This document shows positions 14,690 through 25,434 of a DNA stretch of 64,000 nucleotides, one piece after another; position 1 is the stretch's first letter; every line of letters begins with the position of its first letter. This stretch comes from Macrotis lagotis (taxonomy: Eukaryota > Chordata > Mammalia > Peramelemorphia > Peramelidae): assembly GCF_037893015.1 (NCBI RefSeq), contig NC_133661.1:220056545-220120544 (forward strand), read 5' to 3'. Below the pieces are notes generated by a model that was not told the origin of the DNA, made no database searches, and saw only the letters and a list, made by a program, of their open reading frames with translations. Both the position numbers and the translations under genes were made by a program.

Positions 14690-17352
14690 GAAGCAAAGTC
14701 AAGATAGCAGTGTGGAGACAAGAATTCCCAGAAGTTCTTCCCTAGAACATTACAAATGTCATAAAATTATGACTGGTAGAACTCACAGAAAGACCAAGTG
14801 AAACAATTTTCTGGCCCAAGACAACTTTGAAGATCTGCAGGAAAGGTCTATTCCACCAGGGGTTGGAAAGAGGCACAGTGCAGCCAGGGCCCAGGCATGC
14901 ATACTGGAGTAAACAAGCTCCAGCCTTCCAGGAACAGCCCACAGGGTGCCTAGGTCCATAGCAGCAGAAGCAGTTTCCAATTCTCTCATCCCAGGGATCA
15001 CCAAGGACAACTTGGAAGATCAGCAGGAAAACTGCCACACAAGAGTGAACTCAGAGCCCAGGTCAGCATAGGCCTCAGCAGAGGTCTCAGGATAGTTAAC
15101 CCCCCCCCCCCAGAACATGCAGAGCTACCCAGCAATTGCTTCCAGAAAGCTCAGCCCACAGATAGTAAGAGGAATGGGAGATGTTTCAGAGATTTCTCTG
15201 CTGTCCCTTGGGAAGGACTCTACTGCTTTGCCTATCTTCAGATCTAGGTCTCAATCTGAGTCCCCATACTTCCATAGTGGAGCAGGTACCTCCCTCACAG
15301 CTCCAGGGCAGAGGGAAGTGCTTGTGATCATCCACAGACAAGAGTACAGACCAGGAGGGCAGTCAGGTCCTCTCATAAGAACCTGAAGAAATTATGGGGG
15401 GAGAATGGTGTCTTGAAAATCCCCCAAAGCTTTAGGAGTAAGTTAAAATCAGGTCAAAGCCTAGGGATATGAGCAAGAACAGATAAAAAGAATTTGATCA
15501 CAGACAATTACTTTGGTCCCATGGAGGAACATATATACACTCAGAAGATGATAAAGTCAAAGCTTCTATATACAAAGCCTCCAAGAAAAATAAGAATTAG
15601 TCTCAGGCTATGGAAAAATTCTGAAAACAACTTTGAAAAGTAAAAAAGGGAGGTAGAGAAAAAATGGGGAAGAAAAATGAGAGCAATGCAGGAAAATCAT
15701 GAAAACCAAGTTAGCAGCTTAGTGAAGGAGACACAAAAAAAAATAAGGAAGAAAATAACATGTTAAAAACCAGTTTAGGTCAAATGGAAAAAGGTCAATG
15801 AGGAAAAGAATACCTTAAAACTAGAATTGACCAGATGGAAAAGAGGATAAAAAACTCTTTGAAGAAAATAACTCTTTCAAATGTAGACTGGAGCTAAAGG
15901 AAGCTGGTGACTTTGTGATAAATCAAGAAACAATAAAACAAAACCAAAAGAATGAAAAACTAGAGGAAAATATGAAATATCTCATTGGAAAAATAACTTA
16001 CCTGAAAAACAGATACAGAAAAAGACAATTTTAAAATTATTGGGCTACCTGAAATTCATGACCAGGAAAAGAGCCTAGACTTCATTTTTCAAGAAATAAT
16101 CAAGCAAAATTGCCCTGATATCCTAGAAGCAGAGGATAAAATATAAATTGAGGAAATCTACCTATCACCTCCTAAAAGAAATCCCAAAATAAAAATTCCC
16201 AGGAACATTATAGACTAATTACAGAGTCTCCCAACTCAAAGAGAAAATATTACAAGCAGTCCGAAAGAAACAATTCAATTATAATGGCACTACAGTCAGG
16301 ATTAAGCGGTGTCTACATTAAGGGCTCACAGGACTTAGAATATGATATTCTGGAAGGCAAAAGAGCTTGTATTACAATCGAGAATTAACTACCCAGCAAA
16401 ACTGAACATCCTGTTTTGGGAAAATGATGGATATTCAATGAAATAGAGGACTTTCAAACTTTCTTGTAGACATGACCAGAGCCAAACAGAAAATTTGATC
16501 TTCAAGTACAGGACTTGGGTGAAGCATAGAGAGGGTGGATGGGAAGGACAAATTATGAGGGATTTAATGATATTGAACTACTTGTAGTCCTGTATGGGAA
16601 GATGATACTGAAAACTCATATGAACCTTCTCATTTATTAGAGCAGTTAGAAGAAACATACATAGACAATACACAGGAGGGAGCTGAATATAAAGGTATAT
16701 TACATAGAAGTCAATGAGCAAAAAAGAAATGTACTGGGAGAAAGGGAAAGGAGAGGTAGAATTGCTAAGATAGTTCATGTATGAGTCAAGAAAAAGTTTT
16801 TGCAATGGAATGGAAGAGGGATAAGGTGAGGGGGGATGAGTGAGCCTTCATTCTCATCGGAAGAGGCTCAAAGAGGAAATAACTATCACTCAATAGAGAA
16901 TAGACATCTATCTGCCCCTGGAGGAAAAAAGGAGATGGAAAGGGATGGGAGAAAGAGGACAGGGGGAGGGATCAGGGGTGTAGGTCATAGAAGAGAGAGA
17001 AGATCATGGGAAAGGCTAGTCAGATACAACTCACTTTTAAGAGAGATTGGGTAAAAGGAGAGAGAGAATTGAACAAATGAAAGTGAGGAAGAATAGAATG
17101 GAGGGAAATACAGTTAAAAATAGCAACTGTGGGAAGAAATATTGAAGCAATATTCTGATGAACTTTTGATAAATTGTGCAGCCCATCCTAGAGACAGAAC
17201 AGATGGTATCTGAACACAGACTGAAGTATACTCTTTTTCCTATCACTTTATTTTTCTTGAGATTTCTCTATCTTTGTGTGGGGGAGGGGGGATTATGTCT
17301 GCTTTTACAAGATTATTATAATATGAAAATAAATAAATATATTTTTAAAAAG
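14690..17352 (+). mobile_element. HAL1-like (ORF1-only) retrotransposon
   Basis: An L1-type 5' UTR (caagatagcagtgtggagac near 14700) and an ORF1 remnant are followed, without any endonuclease or reverse-transcriptase sequence, by about 0.9 kb of spacer/3' UTR. That 3' part contains a G-rich purine tract (about 17276-17292) and ends AAATAAATAAATAT with an A-rich tail. This is the structure of half-L1 (HAL1) elements, non-autonomous derivatives that keep ORF1. Exact 5' end and TSD were not resolved. Confidence 0.72.
15469..16446 (+). pseudogene. HAL1/L1 ORF1 remnant
   Basis: The likely start ATG at 15469 is followed by a stop after five codons (MSKNR, stop). Frames downstream encode, in pieces, a Lys/Glu-rich coiled-coil region (about 15600-15990), RRM-like sequence (near 16050-16150: LIGYPEIHD-like and NCPDILEAEDKI) and a C-terminal domain ending near 16446. 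It closely parallels the better preserved ORF1 at 63049, which helps fix the frame. Many stops show it has long been dead. Confidence 0.75.
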
Positions 17353-17789
17353 GGTGACTCCTGCTATTGTAAAGAGTCATTAAATATATTCTAGGGCTCA
17401 AGAGATATATGCCTTCTAGGATACATAAGGATTTCTTCTGAAGCTGAAGAATAGTACTAGGGGCTCCCTTCTGGAGCAACTCCACAGCAAAATCTGTCAC
17501 AGAACTGGATAATTCTTGTATGCCACCAACCATCATAAAATTACTTACTGACTCACTTACTCATTTGTCTAGGGAGAAACATGACTTCCTGAAAGCCCAT
17601 AAGTGAGAAGAAATCTTTGTCATCCAACAGAAACCTAAATAGATCCTTCCTGCCACCACCCAGGGGAGACAAGAAGGAGGAAAAAGATACTTCTGTCCTA
17701 TACCAGGTGTCCAGTTTTTTTGACCTAACCTCCTTAGTCTTAGAATCCAGAGGTTTTTATATGGATGGTGCCTTTGCTAGCACAACTCT
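17353..17789. other. unassigned DNA
   Basis: No repeat or gene recognised. Short frames at 17345-17536 (minus) and 17617-17817 (plus) have no supporting evidence. Confidence 0.45.
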
Positions 17790-17960
17790 GAAAGGGGACT
17801 TAGAGGCTGACAAATAAAACCCCCTTATTTTACAGCTGAGAAAATTGAGGAATAGAGAGATTAAATAACTTCTAGAAGAATGTATGAGGTAGGATTTGAA
17901 ACTGGGTCTTCCTAACACCTATTCCAGAATTCTACCCATTATTTCATGCTACCTCCTTAA
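17790..17960 (-). repeat. MIR-type SINE fragment
   Basis: Reversed MIR core: cattttacagctgagaaaat equivalent, then taggatttgaaactgggtcttcc, the reversed B-box region. Diverged and without TSD. Confidence 0.6.
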
Positions 17961-18119
17961 AACAAAGCTACATATACATTTATATATTATTGATTCTGTA
18001 AAGAATCTCAGGCAGAATTTATGAGCAACAATTGTAAGAACTATTCTAAATATTCTAAAGAAGTAGAGAAAGAGACTAGCATATAAGATTATGCCCAAAT
18101 ATCTGATATGTTCTATTCA

Positions 18120-18240
18120 GCTACAGTTCACAGTTCACAGTTTCTCCATTTGTAAAATAAGGGGTAAGACTCCTAGATCTCAAAGTTCCCTTCCAGATTT
18201 AAATTCTAAATCTAAATTCTCTTTTCATCTCTCCAACATA
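18120..18240 (+). repeat. MIR-type SINE 3' portion
   Basis: Contains cagtttctccatttgtaaaat, aagttcccttccagattt and aaattctaaatct, matching the 3' half of marsupial MIR-like SINEs. Confidence 0.55.
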
Positions 18241-18339
18241 GGAAATTAGTTGTAAACAGGACCTACATGGCTCTCAGACATAGTAACCCCTGAAAAACTA
18301 CAATTATCAAGAGCACAGATTAAGTGAAGACATAAGACC

Positions 18340-18515
18340 ATGGAGGAGGCCCCAAAGGTCACATAGTCCATTCTCATTCTACAGATGAGAAAATAAGAAC
18401 GAGGAGGTTAAATGACTGACCTAAAGTCACACAGGTAATTAATAACTGAGGAAAAAAATGAAAGCAGGTTCTCTGCAGAACTGGTGCTCTTTCCACCATA
18501 CAATGCTAGGCTTGT
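18340..18515 (-). repeat. MIR-type SINE
   Basis: Reversed MIR body with ctacagatgagaaaataag, aagtcacacaggtaatta and a reversed tRNA head ending near ggtgctctttccacc. It lies just outside the GAMT retrocopy boundary. Confidence 0.65.
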
Positions 18516-18532
18516 AGCCTGAAGAGAGTTTT

Positions 18533-18546
18533 TAATTTGGACTTTA
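18533..18546. repeat. Target-site duplication, 3' side of the GAMT retrocopy
   Basis: The 14-mer taatttggacttta occurs here and again, identically, at 20678-20691. These positions bracket the retrocopy, whose mRNA 3' end is at this side because it lies on the minus strand. Confidence 0.88.
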
Positions 18547-18558
18547 GGTCAGAATTGC

Positions 18559-18564
18559 TTTATT
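18559..18564 (-). other. Polyadenylation signal AATAAA of the retrocopied transcript
   Basis: tttatt on the + strand gives AATAAA on the minus strand, about 12 bases upstream of the inferred mRNA end at 18547, a normal distance from signal to cleavage site. Confidence 0.7.
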
Positions 18565-18984
18565 ATTTTAGCAGCAGGTTTTCTGCTACAACTGAGAAAA
18601 TATAAGGCCTTCCCTTCCCCCACAGGACCTCTGCCACCCCAGTAGAGCACCTGGTCTGAAGAGCATCAAAATCTGAATAAAAGATGGAGGGGGACCTCAC
18701 AGTATATTAGTAAAAATTAAGGCTTTCAAATGGATTTCCATAGGGAAACAGACTGAAAGAGAACAAATGGGATGGTGGAACCTGCTGGAGCCTAGAGTCC
18801 CTCAGCCTCTGGGACTCAAGACCCGAGTTCAGATCCCAACTCCAACTTTAGTGTCTAAGAACAAATCACTTCTCAGTTTTTTCACTTATAAAGAGAAAGG
18901 GACTGAACTTCTGACTTTAGCGATGAAAGGGGACACTCCAATGAAGAAATTTCCTCTACCGATGCACATCTGCAGCTTAATCTG

Positions 18985-19115
18985 AAGAAGATTCTCAGAG
19001 GAACCAGGCTCTGTGACTTGCCCAGAGTCACACTGGTGTGCACGGGAAGTGAGACAAGAACCTGGGTCTTCTCTATATCTATAACACGTGGCTACTCTTT
19101 GCTCCGCCCATCTCA
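18985..19115 (-). repeat. MIR-like segment inside the presumed GAMT 3' UTR
   Basis: Contains ctgtgacttgcccagagtca and the reversed B-box region gaacctgggtcttc. As it lies within the TSD-bounded retrocopy, it was probably part of the parent transcript's 3' UTR. Confidence 0.55.
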
Positions 19116-19953
19116 AAGGAAAGGGGTTAACCGGCCAAACAAGAAAGTATTAAGCATTAAGTATCAGGCACTGTGCTACACCCTGAGGCTACAAAGAAAG
19201 ATGAAAACATTTTCCCTGATCCCAAGGGGTGCTATGGAGACCCCAGAAGTCACCCAATCTAATTCAGCTATCATCTGAACAAGAATCCCATCCCCAACAA
19301 GTAGATGTTGACTCTTTAAAGCCCTCCAATGAGGGGAAAGCTCATAATAGGAGCATTTGACCCCTAGACTCACTATTGGATTAGCAATACCCTGTCTAAA
19401 ATGGGGTATAAACCCCTCAAAGCTAGGGGGCCAAGCTCTAGACTTCTCTAGCACCATTTTGAGCATTTGATAAGCCCTACATTAAAGGGGAAGCCTATTT
19501 CCTTAAAACAATTCCTTGGAGAGACTTTTGGTGAAGAACATTCCATATAGGTAGCCTAATTATTAACTTTCCTGTCAAGCAGGTACATGTACCTTTTCTA
19601 CAAATGAAACAAATTAAGGTCCTGAGTGGCTTTCAAGGACTAAGATGGTAGACAAATCAAAAGACAGAAAAATCCTAAACCTTAACATCTAGCATTGGGC
19701 TCAGCCCAGAGCTTAATATGCTTTTGTTGGATTAAAACAGAAGCCTCTTTACTACCCTTGGGACCTTGAGTCAGGAGACAGGCCTAGAGAGTCCCTCAAT
19801 CCCCTACTTACTCTCTGCCTCTCTTCTTGTGTCAAGTTCCCTGTCAAGTACTGTTAATATGTTGTCTGGGATCTACTGAGCAAACCTAGCAAGCTAGAGT
19901 CCCTGGTGCCCCCAGTCCAGGGTCAGCCTAGTAGGAAGAGAAAACTGCCATCT

Positions 19954-20666
19954 TCAGTGTTTGATGACTGTTGGGGTGATCATCTTGGGGAAGGAGTAGT
20001 AGTGGCATTCCTCAGGGGGCACTAGGTCCATCACAGTAATGCTGATATTCTCTTTCTTGAAACCTGCCTCCACCAGGGCTGCAATCTGGGTCTCCTCAAA
20101 CATCTTTTTGATAGCCGTGTACTTGGTCTTCAGCAGTTTTCCCCAGGACGTGAGATTGCAATAAGTGAGGACACCCCCTGGCTTCAGCAGGAGGAAAGCA
20201 TGAGCCTTGATAAAGTTGAATTTATGGGTATGCCAGGTCTCCTCAGAGAGGGGATAGGTGTCTTGGAGAATTCCATCAAAATGTCCATCAGGCAGATTGG
20301 GCACCACCTCTTCCCACAAGCCTTTCAAGGGGACAACCTTATGGGGCTGATGCTGGGCCCACTCCTGAAGCCGCTGGAAGACGCCATCATTGCACTCAAC
20401 ACTCCAATGCTCCTGGATGTTGGCTTCTTGCACTTTGCTGGACGAAATGGCCATTCCAAAGCCGACCTCCAGGACCCTTCCCCCTCGGGCGGAGGCAGCG
20501 GCGGCCAGCGAGTGCATGTAGGGGGTCTCCCAGCTCTCCATCACCGGCTTGCCCAGGATCTGCAGGTGCATGTCGGCCCATCGTAGCCGGCCAGAGCCTC
20601 GGCCCAGAAGGGCCGGCAGTCCTCGCCCGCCTGGAAGATGGGCGCCGGGGCAGCCTGGCCGGCCAT
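19954..20666 (-). pseudogene. GAMT: GAMT processed pseudogene (guanidinoacetate N-methyltransferase)
   Basis: GAMT is the cytosolic SAM-dependent enzyme that methylates guanidinoacetate to creatine. The start ATG at 20666 opens [14 protein letters not shown] and stays in frame for 29 codons (to ..GYD). One missing base near 20577-20580 then shifts the frame. From 20571 the rest runs open for 205 codons to the TGA at 19954-19956. Correcting one base gives about 236 residues, the length of the mammalian enzyme. SAM-binding [33 protein letters not shown] (with the active-site Asp; the residue before it is Gln where I recall Tyr in the human protein) and [17 protein letters not shown] are present. 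The parent gene has introns; none are present here. Many CpGs survive at the 5' end in an AT-rich setting, which suggests a young copy. Confidence 0.93.
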
Positions 20667-20677
20667 GGTCCGCTCTG

Positions 20678-20691
20678 TAATTTGGACTTTA
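20678..20691. repeat. Target-site duplication, 5' side of the GAMT retrocopy
   Basis: Second copy of taatttggacttta, identical to 18533-18546, 11 bases upstream of the GAMT start codon. Confidence 0.88.
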
Positions 20692-21228
20692 AAGACCTGG
20701 ATTCCTTGTTAGATTGTATTCCTTATAAACTGTGTCCAAGGAAATTACTAAATCTTTCTGCACAGTTTCCTCATTTGTGTAATTCATGGCTATGTAGACA
20801 GAACTTTCCTTTTCATTTCTCTTGCTTTCTTCGTTGAATTAATTGGCAGTGAAAACTCTTAAATTCCCAAGAGGAAGAGTTCAGTATATGGGTGACAAAT
20901 TATCAGAGTTTGCTATGACTTCCACTTTACATTAATTTATCAAGACATATATATGAATATTAAGTTGATCTGTGATTTCATTATGGTTACTGCAACTAAA
21001 TTATAACTGTCTACTTTATTCAACTTTTAGTGATGTCATCCTATAAATCTTCTACAATGGGACCATACAAGATACTAGAATTTTCATATATTTCTTTTTC
21101 TTTTCAATATTTTGCAGAAAAATATAGTCCTAATATCTAAACAATAAAAGGATAAAATACGGAAGGAAAACCATAGGAAACTATAATTAATATCAACATC
21201 AAAATTATATGCAAACATGTACATGTTC
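20692..21228. other. unassigned AT-rich DNA
   Basis: Original target locus sequence. No gene or named repeat seen. Confidence 0.45.
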
Positions 21229-21246
21229 AAATATATAGATATATAT

Positions 21247-21298
<52 letters not shown>
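21229..21298. repeat. AT-rich microsatellite
   Basis: A near-pure (AT)n run at about 21253-21298, preceded by an imperfect ATATAGATATATATACACACAT-like segment. Confidence 0.95.
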
Positions 21299-21300
<2 letters not shown>

Positions 21301-21474
21301 TGCCAACCAAACTGTAATTCATTCCAAGAAATCATTCACTATGATCAAGCTGTTTTTATACTCAGGATATAAGAATAAGTCAGCATTAGGAAAATAATCA
21401 ACAAAATTAATTATATTTTTATTTTGCCAGTTAAAAAATTATTAAACTCCTATGTCAGGTACTGGGGATGCATG

Positions 21475-22017
21475 TAAAAACAATTTTTAACATTCATTTT
21501 TTAAAACTTTGAGTTCCAAATTCTCTCCCTCCCATCCTCTCCACGCCCCCCCGCCAATGAAATAGTAACCAATTTGATTTAGGTTGTACATGTATGTCAA
21601 GCAAAACATTATTTAGATGTTAGTCATGCTGATACACAAAAGTAGACAAAAAACTCAAGAAAAATAAAGTAAAATAGTATGCTTCAATATGTGTTCATTT
21701 TTCAACATACGTTCTTCAGAGTTATCTTGGATTATTGTATTGCTGAGAATAGCTAAGTCATTCACAGCTGATTATAATTACATTAATGTAATACATACAT
21801 ATTACATTATCATTATAATATTGCTCTTACTTTTTACATAGTACAAGTCATTTTACTTCAACTTCTATAAGTCTTCCCAGATTTTACTGAGAGCATTTGA
21901 TCATTTCTTAAAGCACAATAATATTCCATCAAAATCACATATCTTAATTTGTTCAGTCATTCCCCAATTGTTGGGTATCCCCTCAATTTTGAATTCTTAT
22001 CACCATAAAAGAGTTAA

Positions 22018-22021
<4 letters not shown>
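21475..22021 (-). mobile_element. L1 3' end, minus strand
   Basis: The + strand shows the reversed L1 3' UTR and ORF2 end: ctctccctcccatcctctcc, then ttatcttggattattgtattgctg, aagtcttcccagattttact, and ttgttcagtcattccccaattg. The 5' part ends at the AT microsatellite, so it is truncated. Its 3' UTR differs from that of L1-A, indicating another subfamily. Confidence 0.75.

Positions 22022-22074
<53 letters not shown>
22022..22074. repeat. (AT)n microsatellite
   Basis: About 50 bases of uninterrupted TA/AT repeats at the junction of two minus-strand retroelements. Confidence 0.95.
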
Positions 22075-22078
<4 letters not shown>

Positions 22079-23466
22079 GACACACAAAATAAAAGAACTT
22101 ATTTTTGTTCTTTATCTCTTTTTGGATATAGTCTCTCCTCAAGTCTTTTGCTTCTGACTACTGCCTCCCCCAATTTCCTCTCCCTTTTATCATCCCCACC
22201 CCTTTTCTTCTTCCTTTCCCTTCTACTTTCCTATAGGGTAATATAGATTTCTATATTCAATTGAGTGTCTTTGAATCAATTCCAATGAGAATAAGGTCAA
22301 CTCACTCCCCCTTGCTTCCCCCATCTTCTCCTCCATTATAAAAGTTTTTTCTTGCTTCTTTTGTGTAAGATTATTTGTCCCATTCTACCTTTACTTTTAT
22401 CTTTCTTCCAGTTCATGCATTTCTCAAGTCTTAAATTTTTTTAGATATCAGCCCTTCATATTCAACTCACATCTCTTTCCTCCATCTATAATATATTCCT
22501 TCTAACTGCCCTAATAATGAGACCTTTTAGTTACAAGAATCATCTTCTCATATAGGAATGTAAATAATTTAACTTTATTAAGCTCCTTATGATTTCTCTT
22601 TCCTGCTTACATTTTTATGCTTCTCTTGGGTTTTGTAACTGAAAGTCAAATCTTCTATTCAGCTCTGGTCTGGTCATCAGATTTCATTGAAATGTTCGTC
22701 CCCCCCGCCAACACACACACAGACACAGACACAGAAAGAGCTTTCCTTGGCATGTGATTCTTGGTGTAATCCTAGCTTCTTTGCCCTGTAGAATAGCATA
22801 TTCTGAGCCCTCCAATCCTTTAATGTAGATGCTGCTAAATCTTGTATTATCCTATCTGTGATTCCATTAATATTGAAATTGATTCTTTCAGACGTTACAA
22901 TATTTTCTCCTTGCCCTGAGAGTTCTGGGATTTTATTTTCATTTTCTCTTCCAGGAGGTCTTTGGTGAATTCTTTTACTTCCTATTTTACTCTCTGGTTC
23001 TTATATATCAAAAATACTTTTCCTTGATAATTTAATGAAAGATAATGTCTAGGCTCTTTTTTTTCCTGATCATGGCCTTCAAGTAGTCCATAATTTTCAA
23101 ATTATTCCTTCTTGATCTATTTTCTAGATCAGTTATTTTTTCAATAAGATATTTCACATTGTCTTCTATTTTTTTTCCTTTTTTTGGTTTTGTTTTATTT
23201 TTTTCTTGATTTCTCATAAAGTCATTACCTTTCATTTGCTTAGTTCTAATTTTTAAGGAATCATTTTCTTTAGTGAGCTTTTGTGCCTCTTTTTCCATGT
23301 AGTCAATTCTGCTTTTTCTTGCATTCTTCTCATTGGTTCTTCCCCAACTTTTATTTATTTTGCCACTCTACATTCTCCTTGAAGTACTGTTTTATCTTGT
23401 TGTGGTGGAAATATATAGTTTGGAATTTTCTGATCTACTCTACTATCCTCCCAGAATCCTTCTCTC
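22075..23466 (-). mobile_element. HAL1/L1 ORF1-bearing element, minus strand
   Basis: Read on the minus strand, an ORF1 remnant is followed by about 0.6 kb lacking endonuclease or reverse-transcriptase sequence, consistent with a HAL1-type element. A SINE interrupts it at 23484, and its 5' part may continue to about 24240, where GC-richer sequence resembles an L1 5' UTR. HAL1 versus truncated L1 is not settled. Confidence 0.6.
22690..23466 (-). pseudogene. L1/HAL1 ORF1 remnant, minus strand
   Basis: The open stretch at 23298-23032 reads MEKEAQKLTKENDSLKIRTK, then a coiled-coil end and NVKYLIEKITDLENRSRRNN, the ORF1 transition into the RRM. Downstream (towards 22690) are degraded RRM and C-terminal-domain pieces, recognisable as reversed atcctttaatgtagatgctgc. 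Multiple stops and shifts. Confidence 0.72.
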
Positions 23467-23647
23467 TATCATTATTAATTTTTTTTAGGTTTTTGCAAAG
23501 CAAATGGGGTTAACTGGCTTGCCCAAGGCCACACAGCTAGGTAATTATTAAGTGTCTGAGGTCAGATTTGAACCCAGGTACTCCTGACTCCAGGGCCGGT
23601 GCTCTATCCACTGCACAAACTAGCCTCCCTTATCATTATTAATTTTT
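23467..23647 (-). mobile_element. Young tRNA-headed SINE with TSD, minus strand
   Basis: The body at 23484-23630 carries the reversed tail (taggtttttgcaaagcaaat), core (ggcttgcccaaggccacaca) and head (ggtgctctatccactgcaca). Perfect 17-bp TSDs tatcattattaattttt lie at 23467-23483 and 23631-23647. Confidence 0.93.
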
Positions 23648-24350
23648 AAAAAGTCTTTTGCAATTTTCTCTACCCTTTGTTTGTTTAGGAATTGATCTCC
23701 AAGCCAGTTATAAAAAAGTTGATGATCTCTTGTCTTTCAATTACTTTTGTTGTATGAAGATTAATATTCAAGTTAAATATTCATCTAGTATAAAATATTG
23801 GTTTAAGTCTTATTTACTCTATTGCTAAATGTACTAGAAGTTCCTATCAAATAGTAAGGCTCTTTCCTAAGTATTTTATGTTTTCTGGCTCTTGAAAATA
23901 AGATCACTGAATTCTATTATTTCTGAGTATCCTTTACCTAGTTTGTTCCATTATTATATTTTTTTCTATTTTTTTTTTTAACCCAGCATCCTACCCCACT
24001 GTTTGTGCACTTACCTGGAGTGTGCTGATTCCTTTTCACCTAGTACTACTACATGTCAGCAGCACAGTTGGGACTGGCATTCCTTTTCAGCAGAGGTTCC
24101 CTCAAGTAGACACTTTACTCCCCACACTGTTCAGAAGGTGAAAATTCCTGTGGCTGAGACTGAGGATATTTCCCAACCCAGATGTGCTGATATCCTGAGG
24201 ATTTGCTGTTTTCCATTTTAGCAGAGGCAACCTGGATCTATGAAAAGATACCTTCATCAATGCCTTTGCAGAAGTAGGGGTTCACTAGTATGGAATATGG
24301 CATATAATGGCAGATTTCTTTTTATCATACTCATCAATTTTGCTAAAAAT
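23648..24350. other. unassigned; possible 5' extension of the minus-strand L1/HAL1
   Basis: The GC-richer block 23990-24240 (ctgtggctgagactgagga, aggatttgctgttttccatt) may be reversed L1-type 5' UTR. No host exon was seen. Confidence 0.35.
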
Positions 24351-24522
24351 GTTTTTGTTGGGGCGGCTAGGTGGCATAGTGGATAAAGCACCGGCCTTGG
24401 AGTCAGGAGTACCTGGGTTCAAATCTGGTCTCAGACATTTAATAAGTACCTAGCTGTGTGGCCTTGGGCAAGCCACTTAATCCCATTTGCCTTGCAAAAA
24501 CCTAAAAAAAAAAGTTTTTGTT
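24351..24522 (+). mobile_element. Young tRNA-headed SINE with short TSD
   Basis: The body at about 24360-24513 has a complete head, B box, core and tail (cttgcaaaaacctaaaaaaa). The flanks share gtttttgtt at 24351-24359 and 24514-24522. Confidence 0.88.
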
Positions 24523-24549
24523 TTTTTCCAACAAATATTCCCACCTTTT

Positions 24550-24600
24550 TAAAAAAGGAAGAAAGGAAGGAAGGGGGGAAGTGAAAGAGAGGAGGAAGGT
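24550..24600. repeat. Purine-rich GGAA tract
   Basis: Imperfect (GGAA)n with a G run (aaggaaggaaggggggaag); low-complexity sequence. Confidence 0.8.
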
Positions 24601-24601
24601 A

Positions 24602-24778
24602 AAGAAGGACTCTTTGTGACCCCAAAGGACTTTTCTTTGCAAAGATACTGGAGTAGTTTGTCATTTCCTTCTCCAGCATAATTTTAGATGAGGAAATTGA
24701 GACAAATATGGCTAAATGACTTGTACAGACTCATAAAGCTAGAAAGTGTTTGAGGCCAGATTTGAACTCAAAAAAATG
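24602..24778 (-). repeat. CORE-SINE (Mar-1/MIR type)
   Basis: Reversed body: ctttgcaaagatactggagt, catttccttctccagca, gatgaggaaattgaga, aggccagatttgaactca. Diverged, no TSD. Confidence 0.75.
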
Positions 24779-25434
24779 AATCCTATTAGCTCTAGTCTCT
24801 GTACATTCTTCCCTACACAACCTATCCACCCCTGACACATCAAAGTCACTTTCTCTTCCCTTCCTATTAGATTGAATAGAACTGCCCTTAGTGGTTCAGG
24901 ACTCCTACTATTTACCATAGCACACAAAGAAACAAAAAGAATTCTGTGAATAATCTAATAATCTGAATTTCCTCCTTCATAATAGTTGCAAATAGTTAGT
25001 TGTAACCATTTTCATAGTTGTCATTTCTCACTTCTGCAAAATAAGGAGTCAAAATTCAAACTCTAATACTCTTATCTATTTATAACTAATCTCATGTATA
25101 ATTATCCTATCCACATCACAACTTTCCCCACTGGTTTCAATATATCAAGGATCATTAGCACAAGAAATTAAATGGGAATTTTGAGGAAGATTTATGGAAA
25201 CCACAGACAATGCGCAAAGGCTAGCAGATAATACAGAATTTATGACCAAATATTTAACCCAAATTTTACAATAAGGTACTATAAGCACCTCATAAAAGAA
25301 AAAAGAAAAAAATTCAGACTTCTCCGGTATAAAGGAAGCACCAAAATAATGTTGCATAAATTTTCCAGTTCACAGCCCTAACCCCTGGCAATGTGAAAAG
25401 AATAACTATTATCTAATGGTTAATCTACAGCACT
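24779..25434. other. unassigned DNA
   Basis: No gene or named repeat seen. Confidence 0.45.

Larger units (their letters stand above)
18547..20677 (-). mobile_element. GAMT: Retrocopy of GAMT mRNA (whole insertion)
   Basis: On the minus strand this 2.13-kb segment reads as an mRNA: about 11 bases of 5' leader, an intronless GAMT coding region (20666-19954), about 1.4 kb of presumed 3' UTR, and an AATAAA signal (18564-18559) about 12 bases before the end. Perfect 14-bp repeats flank it. The 5' boundary (tcttt/aaag on the minus strand) fits an L1 endonuclease site. No run of A remains at the 3' end. The 3' UTR extent is inferred from the flanking repeats and poly(A) signal, not from comparison with a known GAMT transcript. 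Confidence 0.85.

Noticed and set aside
20200-20586. 128-codon + strand frame
   Set aside because: It is the antisense shadow of the GAMT coding sequence; its GC-rich composition explains the lack of stops.
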